From assembly GCA_022539475.1 (NCBI GenBank), contig VCMS01000095.1, positions 1 to 64,000 on the forward strand: DNA of 64,000 nt, written 5' to 3'. The translations under genes were made by a program, and so were the position numbers. Each line of letters opens with the position of its first letter. The first letter of the stretch is position 1. The DNA is from Gracilaria domingensis (taxonomy: Eukaryota > Rhodophyta > Florideophyceae > Gracilariales > Gracilariaceae). A model generated the notes under the pieces. The model ran no database searches. It saw nothing but the letters and a program-made list of their open reading frames with translations, and was not told the origin of the DNA. Below, piece after piece: positions 1 to 10,781 of this stretch.

Positions 1-1639
1 AAGAAAGAAGGAGTTGGCGACGGTTAAAGTGATATAGAATTCACATATTGCAGTGGGCACAAAATTGGGTGACTCGTCATCATCAAGGGCAAACAACAAT
101 CGTGAACGTAAAGTATATGGTCTAACGTAGTAAGTGTATGGTCTGATTTGGCCCGCGTAAATTAACGTAGTTTGTGCTCTAGGTCACGTGGTGTAAGCAC
201 GAAGGCTGCTCATAGAATGCCAGGATACTACGATAGAATCTACAGTGGAGATGTGCATCGGATTACGCAGGTAAGTGGGCGGAAGTGCAAACATTATGGT
301 ACCGACGGTACGCACAAGCGAAGGTACACACATGATCGAAGTACCCATTCATGGTAGCAAGCAAGGCGATAATGAACGACTGTGTAATAATTTTGGAGAG
401 TAAAAGGCGAAGGAGGAAGACTACTGAAATTATATGTACGAGAAAGAGCTGCTAACACATAAAGCAGAAGTTCTGTGAAGACCATGACAACCAGACCTGA
501 AAGTACAGAAGTGAGGCTTGAGGCGAGTAACGGGCGGGGAAACCAAGAATGTACAGTTTTCCTGTCAATTCTATTCGTTATTGGCCCTCTGAAAACAGCA
601 AGCGTATTCTTCATCTTCTTCATTACTGCGAGACGCGAAGGCTTAATCAGGGTTTTACCATAGTTGAAAAAAGGCTTTAGATCAACATTTAACATCCTCG
701 ATTGCCGTTAAGGCTGGTTTACGAACACCTCGAACCGCGGTTCATATCGCTTCCTTAACGCCGTGCGTCAAGAATAGAACCAGATATTCACATCGTGCAT
801 GGGGTTTTCATATCCTGCGGCTTTGGCACACGTCCTCTGGATGTAGTTGAGGACATGGGTTCTACCGGGAGACAGACTCTTCTTGCTTCATGTCACATGG
901 CATCGATTCACTAATTAAGTTGTATGTTTGATGTTTGTCCTTGGTTTGCATGAACCGGCACACACCCTGTTTCACCCGAGAACAAGCTGTTCCGATGAAA
1001 CGTTTAAAAGAAAGAAATAAGGGTATTAGTTGACCATTCCATAAACGGTCGCATGAAGTTCTTGAAACGTTCTTTCTATCGGCGGCCCCACAATCCACAC
1101 TCCTTGCTGAGCTCAGTCTGAAAGACCCAAGTTCTTTGACAGCGTAATGGCCCGCAAACCCAGTTCATTCATACAGTCGTACACATACTTGTATGCCCTT
1201 GCATCTTCGGCCCACTGCAGCATGCCTACTGCATGCCCTGTCATTCTATTTCTGACGGAAGCATACTGGTCATGAGTCCGTACACCCCCCAATCTCCTCT
1301 CACATAGATGTCTGCCAACACCGCAACCCAAAGCAGGGGATTGATTTGAAATGTACGTGGCCCAATATGAAAAGTGACGGAAGGGACAAGCAACATGGCT
1401 ACCTTTAAGTAGCATTTCGAAAGCTTCCACGGCTTCACTGATTGGTCTCACAAGATGTCCTGGAGTGTTCAGTTGGAAAGTAACTGCATTCGAGCAAAAG
1501 TCTCCAGCATCTGGTAGGCTTTGTTCGGGTGTTCGGGAAAAGAAGACCCTGGTGATAGAGCCAGTTGCTCGTATTAACGGCATTTGCCACAAGGAAAGTC
1601 TTAGAAACCGGCTTTGCGAACAAAACCGAAGGAAAGAGA
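1..1639. other. intergenic, no supported gene
   Basis: Only short, compositionally random open frames are present. The longest, on the minus strand at about 1113-1724, begins at a non-ATG codon and runs antisense into the 5' end of the next gene, so it is not called. No RNA gene or repeat is recognised. Confidence 0.5.
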
Positions 1640-3244
1640 ATGTCGGCTGATGAAAGGGGAGACAGAACCAATGATATTGCTCCTCAAGTGCTCCGACTGC
1701 GCAGTCAGGGCACCTTCCTCGCAAAAAGCTCAGATTTCACCCGAGACGCTGCGATTCTCCACACAACTGAGATTGAAGTCGATATTCAAGGCATGCACGA
1801 AGGTCGCATGGCAGGGCGAGAAGGTTCTGCGGGTGTGGGATTCGTTTCAGCTAAAACTAGATTGGATCGGATATTCCAGAAAGACTTCGATACGAAAGGG
1901 ACTTCTGCGAAGCCACCGCCACCGCCACCACCACCGCCACCACCGCCACCACCGGGGCTCCGTTCAAAAGCAATGGCGCCCTCTGCTGTCGACTCTCATG
2001 GCGGCAGAACTGCGGTTTCTATCCAAGAAGGCCAGTCTTCCGTTAGTCAGAAATCGAATGCCATTAGTAGAGGTGAGAAACCTCCAACATTTCGTGTTGC
2101 TCCACCACCAATCGAGGGCATGTACTTTCGTTCTCCAACAAGGCATATAAAACTTATCAAGACTCAACTTTCAGACCTGCCTGCGGTTATTCAAGAGCAG
2201 GAACCTCAAATACGGGGTGGAGTTGCGGTATATAAGGTAAATGACGAAGCCTACCGCGAAAAGTACGGCACGATGGTCGAGATAAACGCGGTTGACTACA
2301 TTAATCGTCTCAAAGATACTGTTCGTGACCTGGAGCGCCAGCTGAGTGTTGTCCATGGAATCTTGGAACAAGAAAGGGAGAGCCGCCAAACAAACAAGAA
2401 TATGCGAGCGTCTCTCCGTATGGGCACATTCATCGGAAGAAGGTCAAAAGATCCTGACCAAAGAACGTCAGAAAAATATAAGCGCTCTCAAAGGGGTAAG
2501 AATGGTTCAAATGCTAGCGGAAACACTAGTAATGCTTCTTCTGCCAAAGGTTCTCCAGGTTCATCAATATCGGAACACAAAAATCCAGGATTGCGGCCGA
2601 GGCCTGTGGTGCCTTCCGTCAATTTTCCACGTGGGTTTGGTTTTCATCCAGAACGAGCAAAAGATTCTAAGCCAACACGAGAAGAACAAATAACAACAAC
2701 ACTTATAACCAAAACGAACGATGATGGATTGGTCAGAGAAACTAGCTTAGATTCTACTGGTGAACCAGTACCTGACGTTGCCAAGGACGATACAGGGAAG
2801 AGCCCTAATGTTTCTGACTCAAGTTTGCCAGAAGACACGAACCAGAATTCAGTTTCGGCAGATGATGTCCAAATGCAATCTTCAACCTCTGGCACTTCTA
2901 CTAGTGTAGCGAAGTCTGAGAATCAAAAATCCACTGATCACATGAGAACTTTCCATCCAAGAAAACCAGCCCAACAAGATCGTAATGCCGCGCCGATGCC
3001 AGGAGTCGAAGCACGGAGAGCCAGGCGAGGAAAAGCTGGTCGAACGAAGAGTTTCTCTGGTGTGCCCACTGATGAAGCCCGAAAGGTCTCTTCCTACGAT
3101 TTCCATCAAGAGAAGGCCTCAAGGGCAATGTCCATGCACCGCGAATCGAATGCTGAACCGCCACCACCGCCACCGCCACCACCACCACCATCAATAACAA
3201 AGAAAAGTAGAGGGGTACGTAAGCTGTTTGGTCTACGATCCTGA
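1640..3244 (+). CDS. proline-rich coiled-coil protein, unknown function
   Basis: The 534-residue product is not recognised as a known family. The ATG at 1640 is preceded by an A-rich context; the open frame extends upstream only through non-ATG codons. It holds two long polyproline runs, one near residue 93 (fourteen Pro from a CCA/CCG repeat) and one near residue 508 (eleven Pro), typical of ligands for profilin, SH3 or WW domains. Around residues 205-250 lies a predicted coiled coil, with an ordered segment that includes MVEINAVDYINRLKDTVRDL. The centre is low-complexity Ser/Thr/Asn/Lys. The extreme C-terminus is basic (KKSRGVRKLFGLRS). This layout suggests a cytoskeleton- or membrane-associated scaffold, which is inference only. 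It converges on the ABC transporter gene, with 263 bp between the stop codons. Confidence 0.8.
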   Translation: MSADERGDRTNDIAPQVLRLRSQGTFLAKSSDFTRDAAILHTTEIEVDIQGMHEGRMAGREGSAGVGFVSAKTRLDRIFQKDFDTKGTSAKPPPPPPPPPPPPPPGLRSKAMAPSAVDSHGGRTAVSIQEGQSSVSQKSNAISRGEKPPTFRVAPPPIEGMYFRSPTRHIKLIKTQLSDLPAVIQEQEPQIRGGVAVYKVNDEAYREKYGTMVEINAVDYINRLKDTVRDLERQLSVVHGILEQERESRQTNKNMRASLRMGTFIGRRSKDPDQRTSEKYKRSQRGKNGSNASGNTSNASSAKGSPGSSISEHKNPGLRPRPVVPSVNFPRGFGFHPERAKDSKPTREEQITTTLITKTNDDGLVRETSLDSTGEPVPDVAKDDTGKSPNVSDSSLPEDTNQNSVSADDVQMQSSTSGTSTSVAKSENQKSTDHMRTFHPRKPAQQDRNAAPMPGVEARRARRGKAGRTKSFSGVPTDEARKVSSYDFHQEKASRAMSMHRESNAEPPPPPPPPPPPSITKKSRGVRKLFGLRS

Positions 3245-3507
3245 TTGTGTGCAGTAAACAAGTACCTAAAAGAGCACCGACCGCGGGCTGTCATGAACAG
3301 ATTTCTAGTCGACAGCCGGGTATGGAAACGGGTCACGTTGTTGTTTGTAATGTTCCGGATTCTGGGTTTGTTTCCAGTCTAAATCTCACTCAGGATACTC
3401 CTGTGTACTCACGAAACAGAAAGGAAATCGAAGAAGTAACGGATAGGCAAAACAAGATTTGTATATACCTCTTGACTATGAGATTTGCATTATTGTATCG
3501 AAGGTTC

Positions 3508-5559
3508 TTAACCATCTTTACTAGGAATCTCAGGCACCAACATTCGACGAAGATGAGAAGTGGGATTGCTCATGAGCTTTTCATATGAGTCAAGCTCAGC
3601 TACCCGTCCTTCTACAAGTACTGCAACTCTATCTGCACGACGCAAAGAACTAGTTCGATGTGCGATGGTCAGAACGGCCATGTTGAGATCACTGGCTGCG
3701 TTGGATAGAGCATCGCCGACGGCACGCTCAGACCCCGCATCAAGAGCAGCACTATGTTCGTCTAGCACGAGTACTCGTGGCCGACGCGCTAAGGCTCGAG
3801 AAAGTGCGGTTCGGGCACGCTGACCACCTGAAAGGGATGATCCACGCTCACCGACTCGGGTATCATACTGTTTTGGTAAGCCCATGATCATCTTGTGACT
3901 TGCAGCACTCTTCGCTGCTTCGTGCACTTTGTCCATACCAATCTTTCCCGGCATAGCATACTTGATGTTATCGGCAACAGAACCGTCAAATAGTACAGGT
4001 TCCTGAGAGACGACTGCAACCTGGTTTCGAAGCCACACCGTGTCAAGCTTAGCGATGGACGTGTTTCCTAGTTCGACTGCCCCCGAATTGGGTTCGTACA
4101 GGCGGGAGAGAAGAGCTCCTACAGTACTCTTTCCAGAACCACTTCCGCCGGCAATTGCAACTATTTCTCCGGGGCGGATTACGAGATCAACTCCTCTCAA
4201 AATCGCGTTGTCCGGATGTGTGGGATAGGAAAAGTGTACGTCATTGAAGCGAACAGTGGCATCATATCCGGGTTCTAAACCGTTCACATTTGTTTCAGCT
4301 TCTTGCTCCAACGGTGGGTGTCGATTAGTCGCTGAAAGATCTAGATCTACAATAGTTGAAGATCGACCTTCTGGATGGCGGTCAAGAATTTCAAATATGC
4401 GGTAACCAGCACCCATGGCCCGCAAGAGTTGGCCGTATGAAGTACCCATGGCGGAAACAGAAACTCCAAGGTTGACTGCGTACATGGCAAAAGATGTTAA
4501 TGTGCCGATAGTCATCGGATCTAAAGGATTGACGACCATTCGTCCTCCAAACCACAAAACTCCGACGAGGGACATCTGTGCGGATAATTGGACAGAACCT
4601 GAATAAAGCGCGTCTGCAACGGCAACCTTTTTGGCAAGACTATACGTTTCATCTACTTGCTTTGCATACCTGCTCGACTCAAATCCTTCTGCTCCGAAAG
4701 TGCGGACAGTACGGATCGCGCTAGTGCGTTCGGCAGCAACCTGGGTAGCTGCTGCGAGAGCATCGACAAGTTGACGAGACAGTTTCCGTGCAGTGCGACC
4801 AAATATAAAAGCAAACCCTACAATAGGTGGGATGGAACAGATTGTAACAAGGGAAAGCTTGGGGGATAAATACAAAATGAAGGTCAGAGATGACACTGTA
4901 GTCACCCCGTTTCTAAGCATCTTCGCCAAGTTTTCTGTTAATGTTCGTGATACCAATGGAACATCTGAGGATAGGCGGTTGACCAGCTCGCCAGACTGCC
5001 GTCTGTCGAAGAAGGCAGTTTCTTGCCGCAGTATAGAATGAAACAATGACACGCGCAGTTGCCGCGAAATTCTTGACCCAGCGAGCGACATAGCAGCTAC
5101 TCGGGTCGCTGATGCAATCGCAGAAACAGTAAAAACACCGCCCATGGCGAGCACAAGTGTGTCTAAATCTGTAGGACCAGTTCCTGTTACGGCATCCACA
5201 ACTCGACCTAGAGCGAAAGGAAAGAGCATCATTGATGAAGCAGAAACTAGCTGAGCTGATAGCGCGAAACCGATAAGCCCTTTCTCGGGACGAGCAAGAC
5301 TTAACAGACGTGATATCTGTAGCCGCCCTTCGGGATTATCGGAGGATGTTGAGGATGCATTTAGATTTTGAGTAGCAGATGAGACGAGTCTCTGCAGGCG
5401 TGTTAGTAATGGAAGTGGCTTTGCGGATGCGCTAGATGACAGGCCACGAATGCGGAAATTTGTACAGGAGTGTAGTTCGGGGTGCAAAACTGCAGTCGAT
5501 GACCGCTTTGACCCGTGTAGTACTAATGCAGTTCGCAGTGAGGGAATGAAGCGATGCAT
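3508..5559 (-). CDS. half-size ABC transporter, ABCB (TAP/ABCB10-like)
   Basis: The 683-residue protein is a complete half-transporter: an Arg/Ser-rich N-terminus resembling an organellar presequence, a six-helix exporter membrane domain (about residues 95-385), then one nucleotide-binding domain. The latter shows Walker A GGSGSGKST near residue 470, Q-loop VVSQEPVLFDGS, signature LSGGQ near residue 575, Walker B VLVLDE with the catalytic Glu, and the switch His in IAHR. The usual ATSALD stretch after Walker B reads HSAALD, a small departure. ABCB half-transporters dimerise and export peptides or metal- and redox-related substrates across inner organelle membranes; mitochondrial ABCB10/Mdl1-type is most likely, with plastid location possible. 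The substrate cannot be read from sequence. Confidence 0.93.
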   Translation of the reverse strand: MHRFIPSLRTALVLHGSKRSSTAVLHPELHSCTNFRIRGLSSSASAKPLPLLTRLQRLVSSATQNLNASSTSSDNPEGRLQISRLLSLARPEKGLIGFALSAQLVSASSMMLFPFALGRVVDAVTGTGPTDLDTLVLAMGGVFTVSAIASATRVAAMSLAGSRISRQLRVSLFHSILRQETAFFDRRQSGELVNRLSSDVPLVSRTLTENLAKMLRNGVTTVSSLTFILYLSPKLSLVTICSIPPIVGFAFIFGRTARKLSRQLVDALAAATQVAAERTSAIRTVRTFGAEGFESSRYAKQVDETYSLAKKVAVADALYSGSVQLSAQMSLVGVLWFGGRMVVNPLDPMTIGTLTSFAMYAVNLGVSVSAMGTSYGQLLRAMGAGYRIFEILDRHPEGRSSTIVDLDLSATNRHPPLEQEAETNVNGLEPGYDATVRFNDVHFSYPTHPDNAILRGVDLVIRPGEIVAIAGGSGSGKSTVGALLSRLYEPNSGAVELGNTSIAKLDTVWLRNQVAVVSQEPVLFDGSVADNIKYAMPGKIGMDKVHEAAKSAASHKMIMGLPKQYDTRVGERGSSLSGGQRARTALSRALARRPRVLVLDEHSAALDAGSERAVGDALSNAASDLNMAVLTIAHRTSSLRRADRVAVLVEGRVAELDSYEKLMSNPTSHLRRMLVPEIPSKDG

Positions 5560-5868
5560 CCCAAATCAAATGAGAACCAGCGGGAAGGCGGCTTTGATGA
5601 GGACAGAAGCTTAGGAGGCATCTATCCAAGAGAAGCAAACGGTTTACGTTGAGCATAAGATTTCAATGTGAGTTGCGATGCAGCGCAGTGCGATGCAAAA
5701 CCCTTCGAAGACAAGTGTGGGGCACCAAACAAAATAAAGGGCCAATTCAGCGCAAGAGCACAGCCGAATGTTTCGTTGCCCTTGACGATTCCATACGATG
5801 GAATTCGGAATCGACGGATAATCGCGAGAACTGGTTCGAAGACTGGTCTGGTCTGTGATCACAGAAAC
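5560..5868. other. intergenic
   Basis: Spacer between the ABC transporter start and the stop of the next minus-strand gene. It should contain the ABC promoter. No motif is recognised. Confidence 0.4.
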
Positions 5869-6951
5869 CTATTGGTCGTCGCCTTGCCGTTGAGTGCGTG
5901 CTTCAGCTCTTAAGCGTCTCAGGCGTCTTTCTGCAGCCCTTCTTTGGGATGGTGTCATCGGTTTCCGGTCGTCTTCAGTGAAACCGTTGATATCCGAATA
6001 TGGGTCAAAATCATTGTCCTGCTCCCTTTCCCTGGCTGCCTTGGAGAAGTCAAATGGCTTCCCCCAGAAATCCTCCTGATCATCAGGAACAAATTTACCT
6101 CCTGCTTGCTTCCTCTGACGCGCTCTTTCAACCTTTTTAAGACGTTCTAACTCTTCGCTTCCCGTAAACAAGTCCTTCAAATTGGTTTCATTTTGTATTT
6201 CTTCCTCCAAAGTATCAGATTCTTTTGCTGGCGCTCCCATCCTTCTATGATTAATAGTTTGTAGTATCCCAGATCGATTTCCCTCCGCATCTCTACGCAT
6301 ATCACTGGTTCGCTGCGTCACTCGCCAGTCCTGTCTCTCTGTCCTGGACCGAGTTCCCTTCTCGGGACGTTCGCGTCTCATTGCCATTATCTGTGGGTGC
6401 GGCGGCATTTCCACGAGCAATCTTGGTTTCAGCCTTAGCTGGGGGTGCAGGTCATCATCATGCTCATCATCCATTGGAACAGCACTGAAATCAGTGACAA
6501 ACTCACGCTCCCGGCATACCTGGCGGAAGTAGGGCCCTTCTGGGCCTTCAAGTTCTGCTAGAATGATACGCGCTTCGTTGCCGAGTGCGCTATCCATATT
6601 GGTGGTTACAATGTGTGCGAAAGTGTCCTTTGAAACTTTTGCAGCACGACGCTGCACAAACCACGACGTTGAAACCACCGCTCCCATCGCATAGGTGAGT
6701 CTAATTGCCCTTGATTTGATTCGAGAAATGGCCTGCCTGTAGATCGCCCATTGCGCGAAGACGAGGAATAAAGAATGCCCTAACACCTTCTGTCTTTCGG
6801 CTACACCATACTCAAATGCCTTACGTTCTTCAGCCGTGATTTCCCCCTTTTTCTTGTTGCTCATCTGAGCTCGCCGAAGACGATCGAATAACTCTCTAAA
6901 GGCGGGTGCCACCACGGAGTCTGGTGGGTCGAACTTGTTCGGTTGATTCAT
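5869..6951 (-). CDS. conserved-looking hypothetical protein
   Basis: The 360-residue product starts at the ATG at 6951 (MNQPNKF); the frame continues upstream only from a TTG. I do not recognise a family. Residues about 10-60 are charged and helical. Residues about 60-110 contain two moderately hydrophobic stretches (LGHSLFLVFAQWAIY and LTYAMGAVVSTSWFV) that could be short membrane helices. The C-terminal half is Arg/Glu/Asp-rich and probably disordered, ending in a strongly basic helix with many RRAAERRLRRLRAE-like residues. The layout could suit a mitochondrial or plastid inner-membrane protein, but that is a guess. Neighbouring genes on the same strand have their own spacers. Confidence 0.7.
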   Translation of the reverse strand: MNQPNKFDPPDSVVAPAFRELFDRLRRAQMSNKKKGEITAEERKAFEYGVAERQKVLGHSLFLVFAQWAIYRQAISRIKSRAIRLTYAMGAVVSTSWFVQRRAAKVSKDTFAHIVTTNMDSALGNEARIILAELEGPEGPYFRQVCREREFVTDFSAVPMDDEHDDDLHPQLRLKPRLLVEMPPHPQIMAMRRERPEKGTRSRTERQDWRVTQRTSDMRRDAEGNRSGILQTINHRRMGAPAKESDTLEEEIQNETNLKDLFTGSEELERLKKVERARQRKQAGGKFVPDDQEDFWGKPFDFSKAAREREQDNDFDPYSDINGFTEDDRKPMTPSQRRAAERRLRRLRAEARTQRQGDDQ

Positions 6952-7743
6952 GACTCGAATGATACAAAACCGCGATGCCGCTCTGCGCCGAGGAACGAGA
7001 ATTGCCAAACCCGATCCAGGGAAGTTAAGCGCCGGAAGCTTCAGAAAAAGGATGTCCGGTAGCTATAACGTATCGCTGAGCAGAAGTTACATGCTCTACG
7101 CTTCTTTGGATTGAATCTCAAAACTGTTGGGCAAGATGATGATGAATTTGCATATCCAATTTAGAAGCCCCAGGTTCATTGCATTTGACGACAATCACAA
7201 ATATGCATCGATCGGAGACCTCGCATCGCGCGATTCGCAAGGCCCGTCAGGAACTGCCTTAGCTCTATCTATACCTCAGCTGCTGTTTTCTGAACGTCGC
7301 AGTACATGCCATCCTATGAATGAGGATATGATGCAACATGATTTATTCTTTCTCTACTTTACGCGCTTTTAGGAAGCGTCACATATCAAAGTAAGAAAGG
7401 CATCGGCAATCATTTTCTAGCGCACGCTAGAACGTGTGTAGGGCTACAATGTAGGCTAAAAGACTCCTACTTGCCTATATTCGCAGCGTGACTTAGATTT
7501 TGGAACTCATATCGTCACGTGGTTTCCATCGTAGACTTGGATGACTATTGTTCACGAAAAAAAGGCAAGTATGGATTGTAAATTGCGCAGTTAGCAACTC
7601 ACTCAAGAGCATATTCGGGGCCACACACTGCCGATCGACATACTTGTGCGATTTCACGGCGAAAGCAACACGTATTCGTTCAACATGTCTAATCTCGCCG
7701 ACAGGCAAGCTACAGCGCTGCGATAGCTAAGCATGCATACTCT
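6952..7743. other. intergenic
   Basis: AT/GC-balanced spacer of about 790 bp upstream of the hypothetical gene and downstream of the FBPase stop. Only short random frames; no RNA gene or repeat recognised. Confidence 0.4.
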
Positions 7744-8823
7744 TTACAGGTATTTGGCAGCCAAGGCCTCGAAGTCAGCGATGTCGTCAGAAGAGCCCAT
7801 GTACACAGGCACTCTCTGGTGAATGGAAGAGGGCATGATGTCAAGGATGGGTTCTTTGCCTGTGGTAGCCTTTCCACCAGCTTGCTCCATCAAGAAAGCC
7901 ATGGGCGCAGCCTCATACAGAAGACGAAGCTTGCCAGTCGGTGACTTCTTGTCGGCAGGGTAGATGAACACGCCTCCATAGAAAAGAGTGCGGTGCACAT
8001 CCGCAACCATAGAGCCAATGTATCGCAACGAATAACTAGACTTCCCTTCCTCAGGATATTTAAGACTCTGGACGTATTCTGAGGTGGGCTTATCCCAGTT
8101 CTTTGCATTACCCTCATTCACTGAGTAGATCTTTCCACGTGAGGGAATCTTGATGTCAGGATGTGTGAGCACAAACTCACCTAGTGAGGGGTCAAGCGTG
8201 AATCCATGAACACCAGTCCCGACGGAAATGACGAGGTTGGTGGCCGACCCGTACATGGCATAACCAGCGGCGACCATTTCACGACCGGGCTGCATGATAG
8301 CTCTGCCAGCGGTCTCCGCATCTACAATTGACTCAGGGTCGTTCAGCTTGAATATGCTGAATATAGTACCAATGGACACATTAGCATCAATATTAGAGCT
8401 TCCATCTAACGGGTCGAAAGCGATGGCGTACTTGCCGGTAGAACCGTCGATGCTACTCTTCTGGCACACGATAGCAAGGTCATCCTCCTCGGAAACCATC
8501 ACGCCACACCTCTCCGAGCTGTTGATGTTGACCTTGAAGGTGTCGTTCGCGATGACGTCAAGCTTCTTCTGATCCTCACCTTGCACGTTGCCGGACCCGG
8601 CCAGACCATAGAGCTTAGCGATTCCAGCACGACGCACACAAGTTTCAGTCACCTTGCACGCAAGCTGGACAGCGGCCAGCAGAAGCGTGAGATCGCCAGA
8701 AGCCTCATGATGCTTTCGTTGTCCTTGCAACACAAAGCGCGTGAGCGTAACGGAGTCAAGCCCCTCCAAACCGGTTGGGGGCTTGAGCCCAGAGTTCAAC
8801 TGTTCTTGAATCATCTGCTGCAT
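7744..8823 (-). CDS. fructose-1,6-bisphosphatase, cytosolic type
   Basis: The enzyme hydrolyses fructose-1,6-bisphosphate to fructose-6-phosphate in gluconeogenesis and sucrose/floridoside-type carbon supply. The 359-residue product shows the metal and substrate site DPLDGSSNID, the SEEDD metal ligands, the LAGSGNVQGEDQKKLDV loop and the C-terminal AGGKATTG segment. The Cys-containing redox insertion of plastid FBPases is absent: the region before REMVAAGYAMYGSAT is short and has no Cys, as in cytosolic enzymes. The start chosen (ATG 8823) gives a cytosolic-length N-terminus. An in-frame ATG at 8994 would add 57 Arg/Ser/Pro/Cys-rich residues that could be a targeting peptide, so organellar targeting is not excluded. 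Confidence 0.95.
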   Translation of the reverse strand: MQQMIQEQLNSGLKPPTGLEGLDSVTLTRFVLQGQRKHHEASGDLTLLLAAVQLACKVTETCVRRAGIAKLYGLAGSGNVQGEDQKKLDVIANDTFKVNINSSERCGVMVSEEDDLAIVCQKSSIDGSTGKYAIAFDPLDGSSNIDANVSIGTIFSIFKLNDPESIVDAETAGRAIMQPGREMVAAGYAMYGSATNLVISVGTGVHGFTLDPSLGEFVLTHPDIKIPSRGKIYSVNEGNAKNWDKPTSEYVQSLKYPEEGKSSYSLRYIGSMVADVHRTLFYGGVFIYPADKKSPTGKLRLLYEAAPMAFLMEQAGGKATTGKEPILDIMPSSIHQRVPVYMGSSDDIADFEALAAKYL

Positions 8824-9680
8824 GGCGGAAGGACGGAAAAGCGTGGGCGGGGAAAAAAAGTCGAGTCGCAATCGCTGCGCAGGCGGTTCGTGGGTAGGGG
8901 AGTGCGAACGGCGCTTTGGTGCTGAACCAGGCACTGAAGTGCGGACAGAACTTGCTGCACAGACACAGCGCGTCTCAGCGCAGCGGCAGCACATGGCAGC
9001 GCCGTTGTTGAGAGTCGCGCTCAGATCTCGGCTATCTATCGTCCACTCGTTGCTCCAGTTTATTTGTGCGACGCGCCCAAACTCGACAAGTGTGCGCGCG
9101 TCAATGGCGCGTATTCGCGCGCCGTGGCTTCATCATGCTTCTGCCTTTCTTCGTGAAGAAAATATGCGCGGTGTCAGCAGCAGAGCATGGAGAAACGGCA
9201 GGCTTTCATCGCCGCTATGCCCTGGTTTCATTATGCAAGGGGCGAGATTGCCTGCGTTTGCGGAGACGTCTTCCCCGGCGCAGGCCCGATCAGCGACGCC
9301 TTGCTTCTCGTGCGTTGGTGTCCCAAACAGGGAACAATTCTCTCACTTTTTCGCGCACGGGAGGCTTTTTACATATCTACGTGTTTATGCCTGTTGAAAC
9401 ATCAGTCGCACTAGACCAAACTTGTTACCCTTACCTTACAAAACAATCAGGCACACACTCTTCATTATACACAGCTCTACGTGAAACAGTCTACACACAA
9501 CAACACGATTCCGCAGCAAATCGCAGACAATTCTTTCCAGCGCGCCTTAGTTTCTACTCTGCTAGTCGTCCGCAGTCATTGCTGACGCACCAAAACACAT
9601 TGTTGATCGAAAATAAACGCATCCCCTCTTTAAACTGACCCAAGCTCGCGAAAGCCGCCATTCACAAAATGTTAGCTAAA
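8824..9680. other. intergenic / FBPase leader
   Basis: Contains the possible N-terminal extension of FBPase (8824-8994) and its promoter. The plus-strand open frames here are G/C-rich shadows without protein-like composition. Confidence 0.4.
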
Positions 9681-10781
9681 CTACTCGTTAGTCACCGCGA
9701 ACCAAAGGTCAATGTTTTCGTCTGTGATCTCCTTCTTCGCAAGCACGACCAACCCAGGGGCAGTGCCATCCTGTCCGGACCACCATTGCAAAACTTTGCC
9801 CTCTTCCATGCTCAGTAGTTGCTTCACAGACACCTGCACGAAACCGATCAGTTTGGGATCTATGGCACTTCTCTTCTGGTAAAACTCTAGCCTCATCGGC
9901 TTGCTATCTTGCGCTGCGAACAGGTCAGCATATGTGGTAACAGCTGTCTTGAACTCTCGATTCGGACTCGCATGGCTCTCAGAGCGGTATACAGGCGTCC
10001 ACCTGGCTTTCTTCAACGCACGGTTGAGAATGAAGAACGTTTTTGCACGTGGTTTGGCTGACTTGTCAAACTTGACGTTGATGTTGACAATTCGGTCAGC
10101 TCCACGCTGGCGCTTGGTATCTCCAGAAAGAATGACCCATGTATCCTTCTTCTGGTTGATAGAATCCATCTTCATGACCTTACACTGGCCGGGTGCGACG
10201 ACAATATCCCACACGGAGCACATGGCGTGCCCTAGAGGAATGGCCTTCTTCATGGAGCCCTTGCCATAAACCTTGACCAGCAGCTCCTTGTCCATGTCCT
10301 GGTCGGGCAGCGCACTGAACGAAAACTTGGTAACGAAGCGCGGAAAATGGCAGTTGGTGAGCGCTTCCGTACGGCCGATTTGTCGCCATCCATCGTGCGG
10401 AGTGTCTCGCATGTACATGATAACAAAAGGATCGGTGTTGGAAAAGAGGTCAATCTTGGGCAGAAACTGACATTCAACAGAGACTTCCATGGGCTCGGAA
10501 TAAAGCGCATCGATGTAGTCGCGCGTGCTCTCAGAGCCGACGGTGCTGCCGCCCAGAAACTCGACGACGAGCTGCACGGGCTTGGGGGTCTCCTCCTCCA
10601 GCACGGTACCGATTGGAGGCGGCTTATGCTTCGGAAAATCCTCCAGACGGGTGATGGTGCGGGTGACAGTGAGGTTCGACGCGGCAGTCATGTCCGAGTC
10701 GACGGACATGTTGTCGTCGTCCACGGACGGCACGGAGCTGAGCGTGTGCTCCGAGATGGACTTGTGCATGATGTCCGACAT
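9681..10781 (-). CDS. tandem C2-domain protein, copine-like, without vWA domain
   Basis: The 366-residue product has a Ser/Thr-rich N-terminus (about residues 1-65), then two C2 domains (about 70-215 and 216-355). The first has copine-like signatures: VSVECQFLPKIDLFSNTDPF with Asp residues placed to bind calcium, WRQIGRTEALTNCHFPRFVT, and a following strand VKVYGKG. The second begins near FFILNRALKKARWTPVYRSE and ends with the Trp-containing C-terminus. Copines place a von Willebrand A domain after the C2 pair, and none is present here. Such proteins bind phospholipid membranes in a calcium-dependent way; the partner is unknown. It is divergent from the QTRT1 gene across a GC-rich 554-bp interval. 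Confidence 0.8.
   Translation of the reverse strand: MSDIMHKSISEHTLSSVPSVDDDNMSVDSDMTAASNLTVTRTITRLEDFPKHKPPPIGTVLEEETPKPVQLVVEFLGGSTVGSESTRDYIDALYSEPMEVSVECQFLPKIDLFSNTDPFVIMYMRDTPHDGWRQIGRTEALTNCHFPRFVTKFSFSALPDQDMDKELLVKVYGKGSMKKAIPLGHAMCSVWDIVVAPGQCKVMKMDSINQKKDTWVILSGDTKRQRGADRIVNINVKFDKSAKPRAKTFFILNRALKKARWTPVYRSESHASPNREFKTAVTTYADLFAAQDSKPMRLEFYQKRSAIDPKLIGFVQVSVKQLLSMEEGKVLQWWSGQDGTAPGLVVLAKKEITDENIDLWFAVTNE

Noticed and set aside
294-695. 133-residue minus-strand frame with a hydrophobic stretch
   Set aside because: Composition looks random and no motif is recognised.
1113-1724. 203-residue minus-strand frame
   Set aside because: It begins at a TTG, has no family signal and overlaps antisense with the proline-rich gene start. 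A 3' exon of an unseen gene is possible but unsupported.
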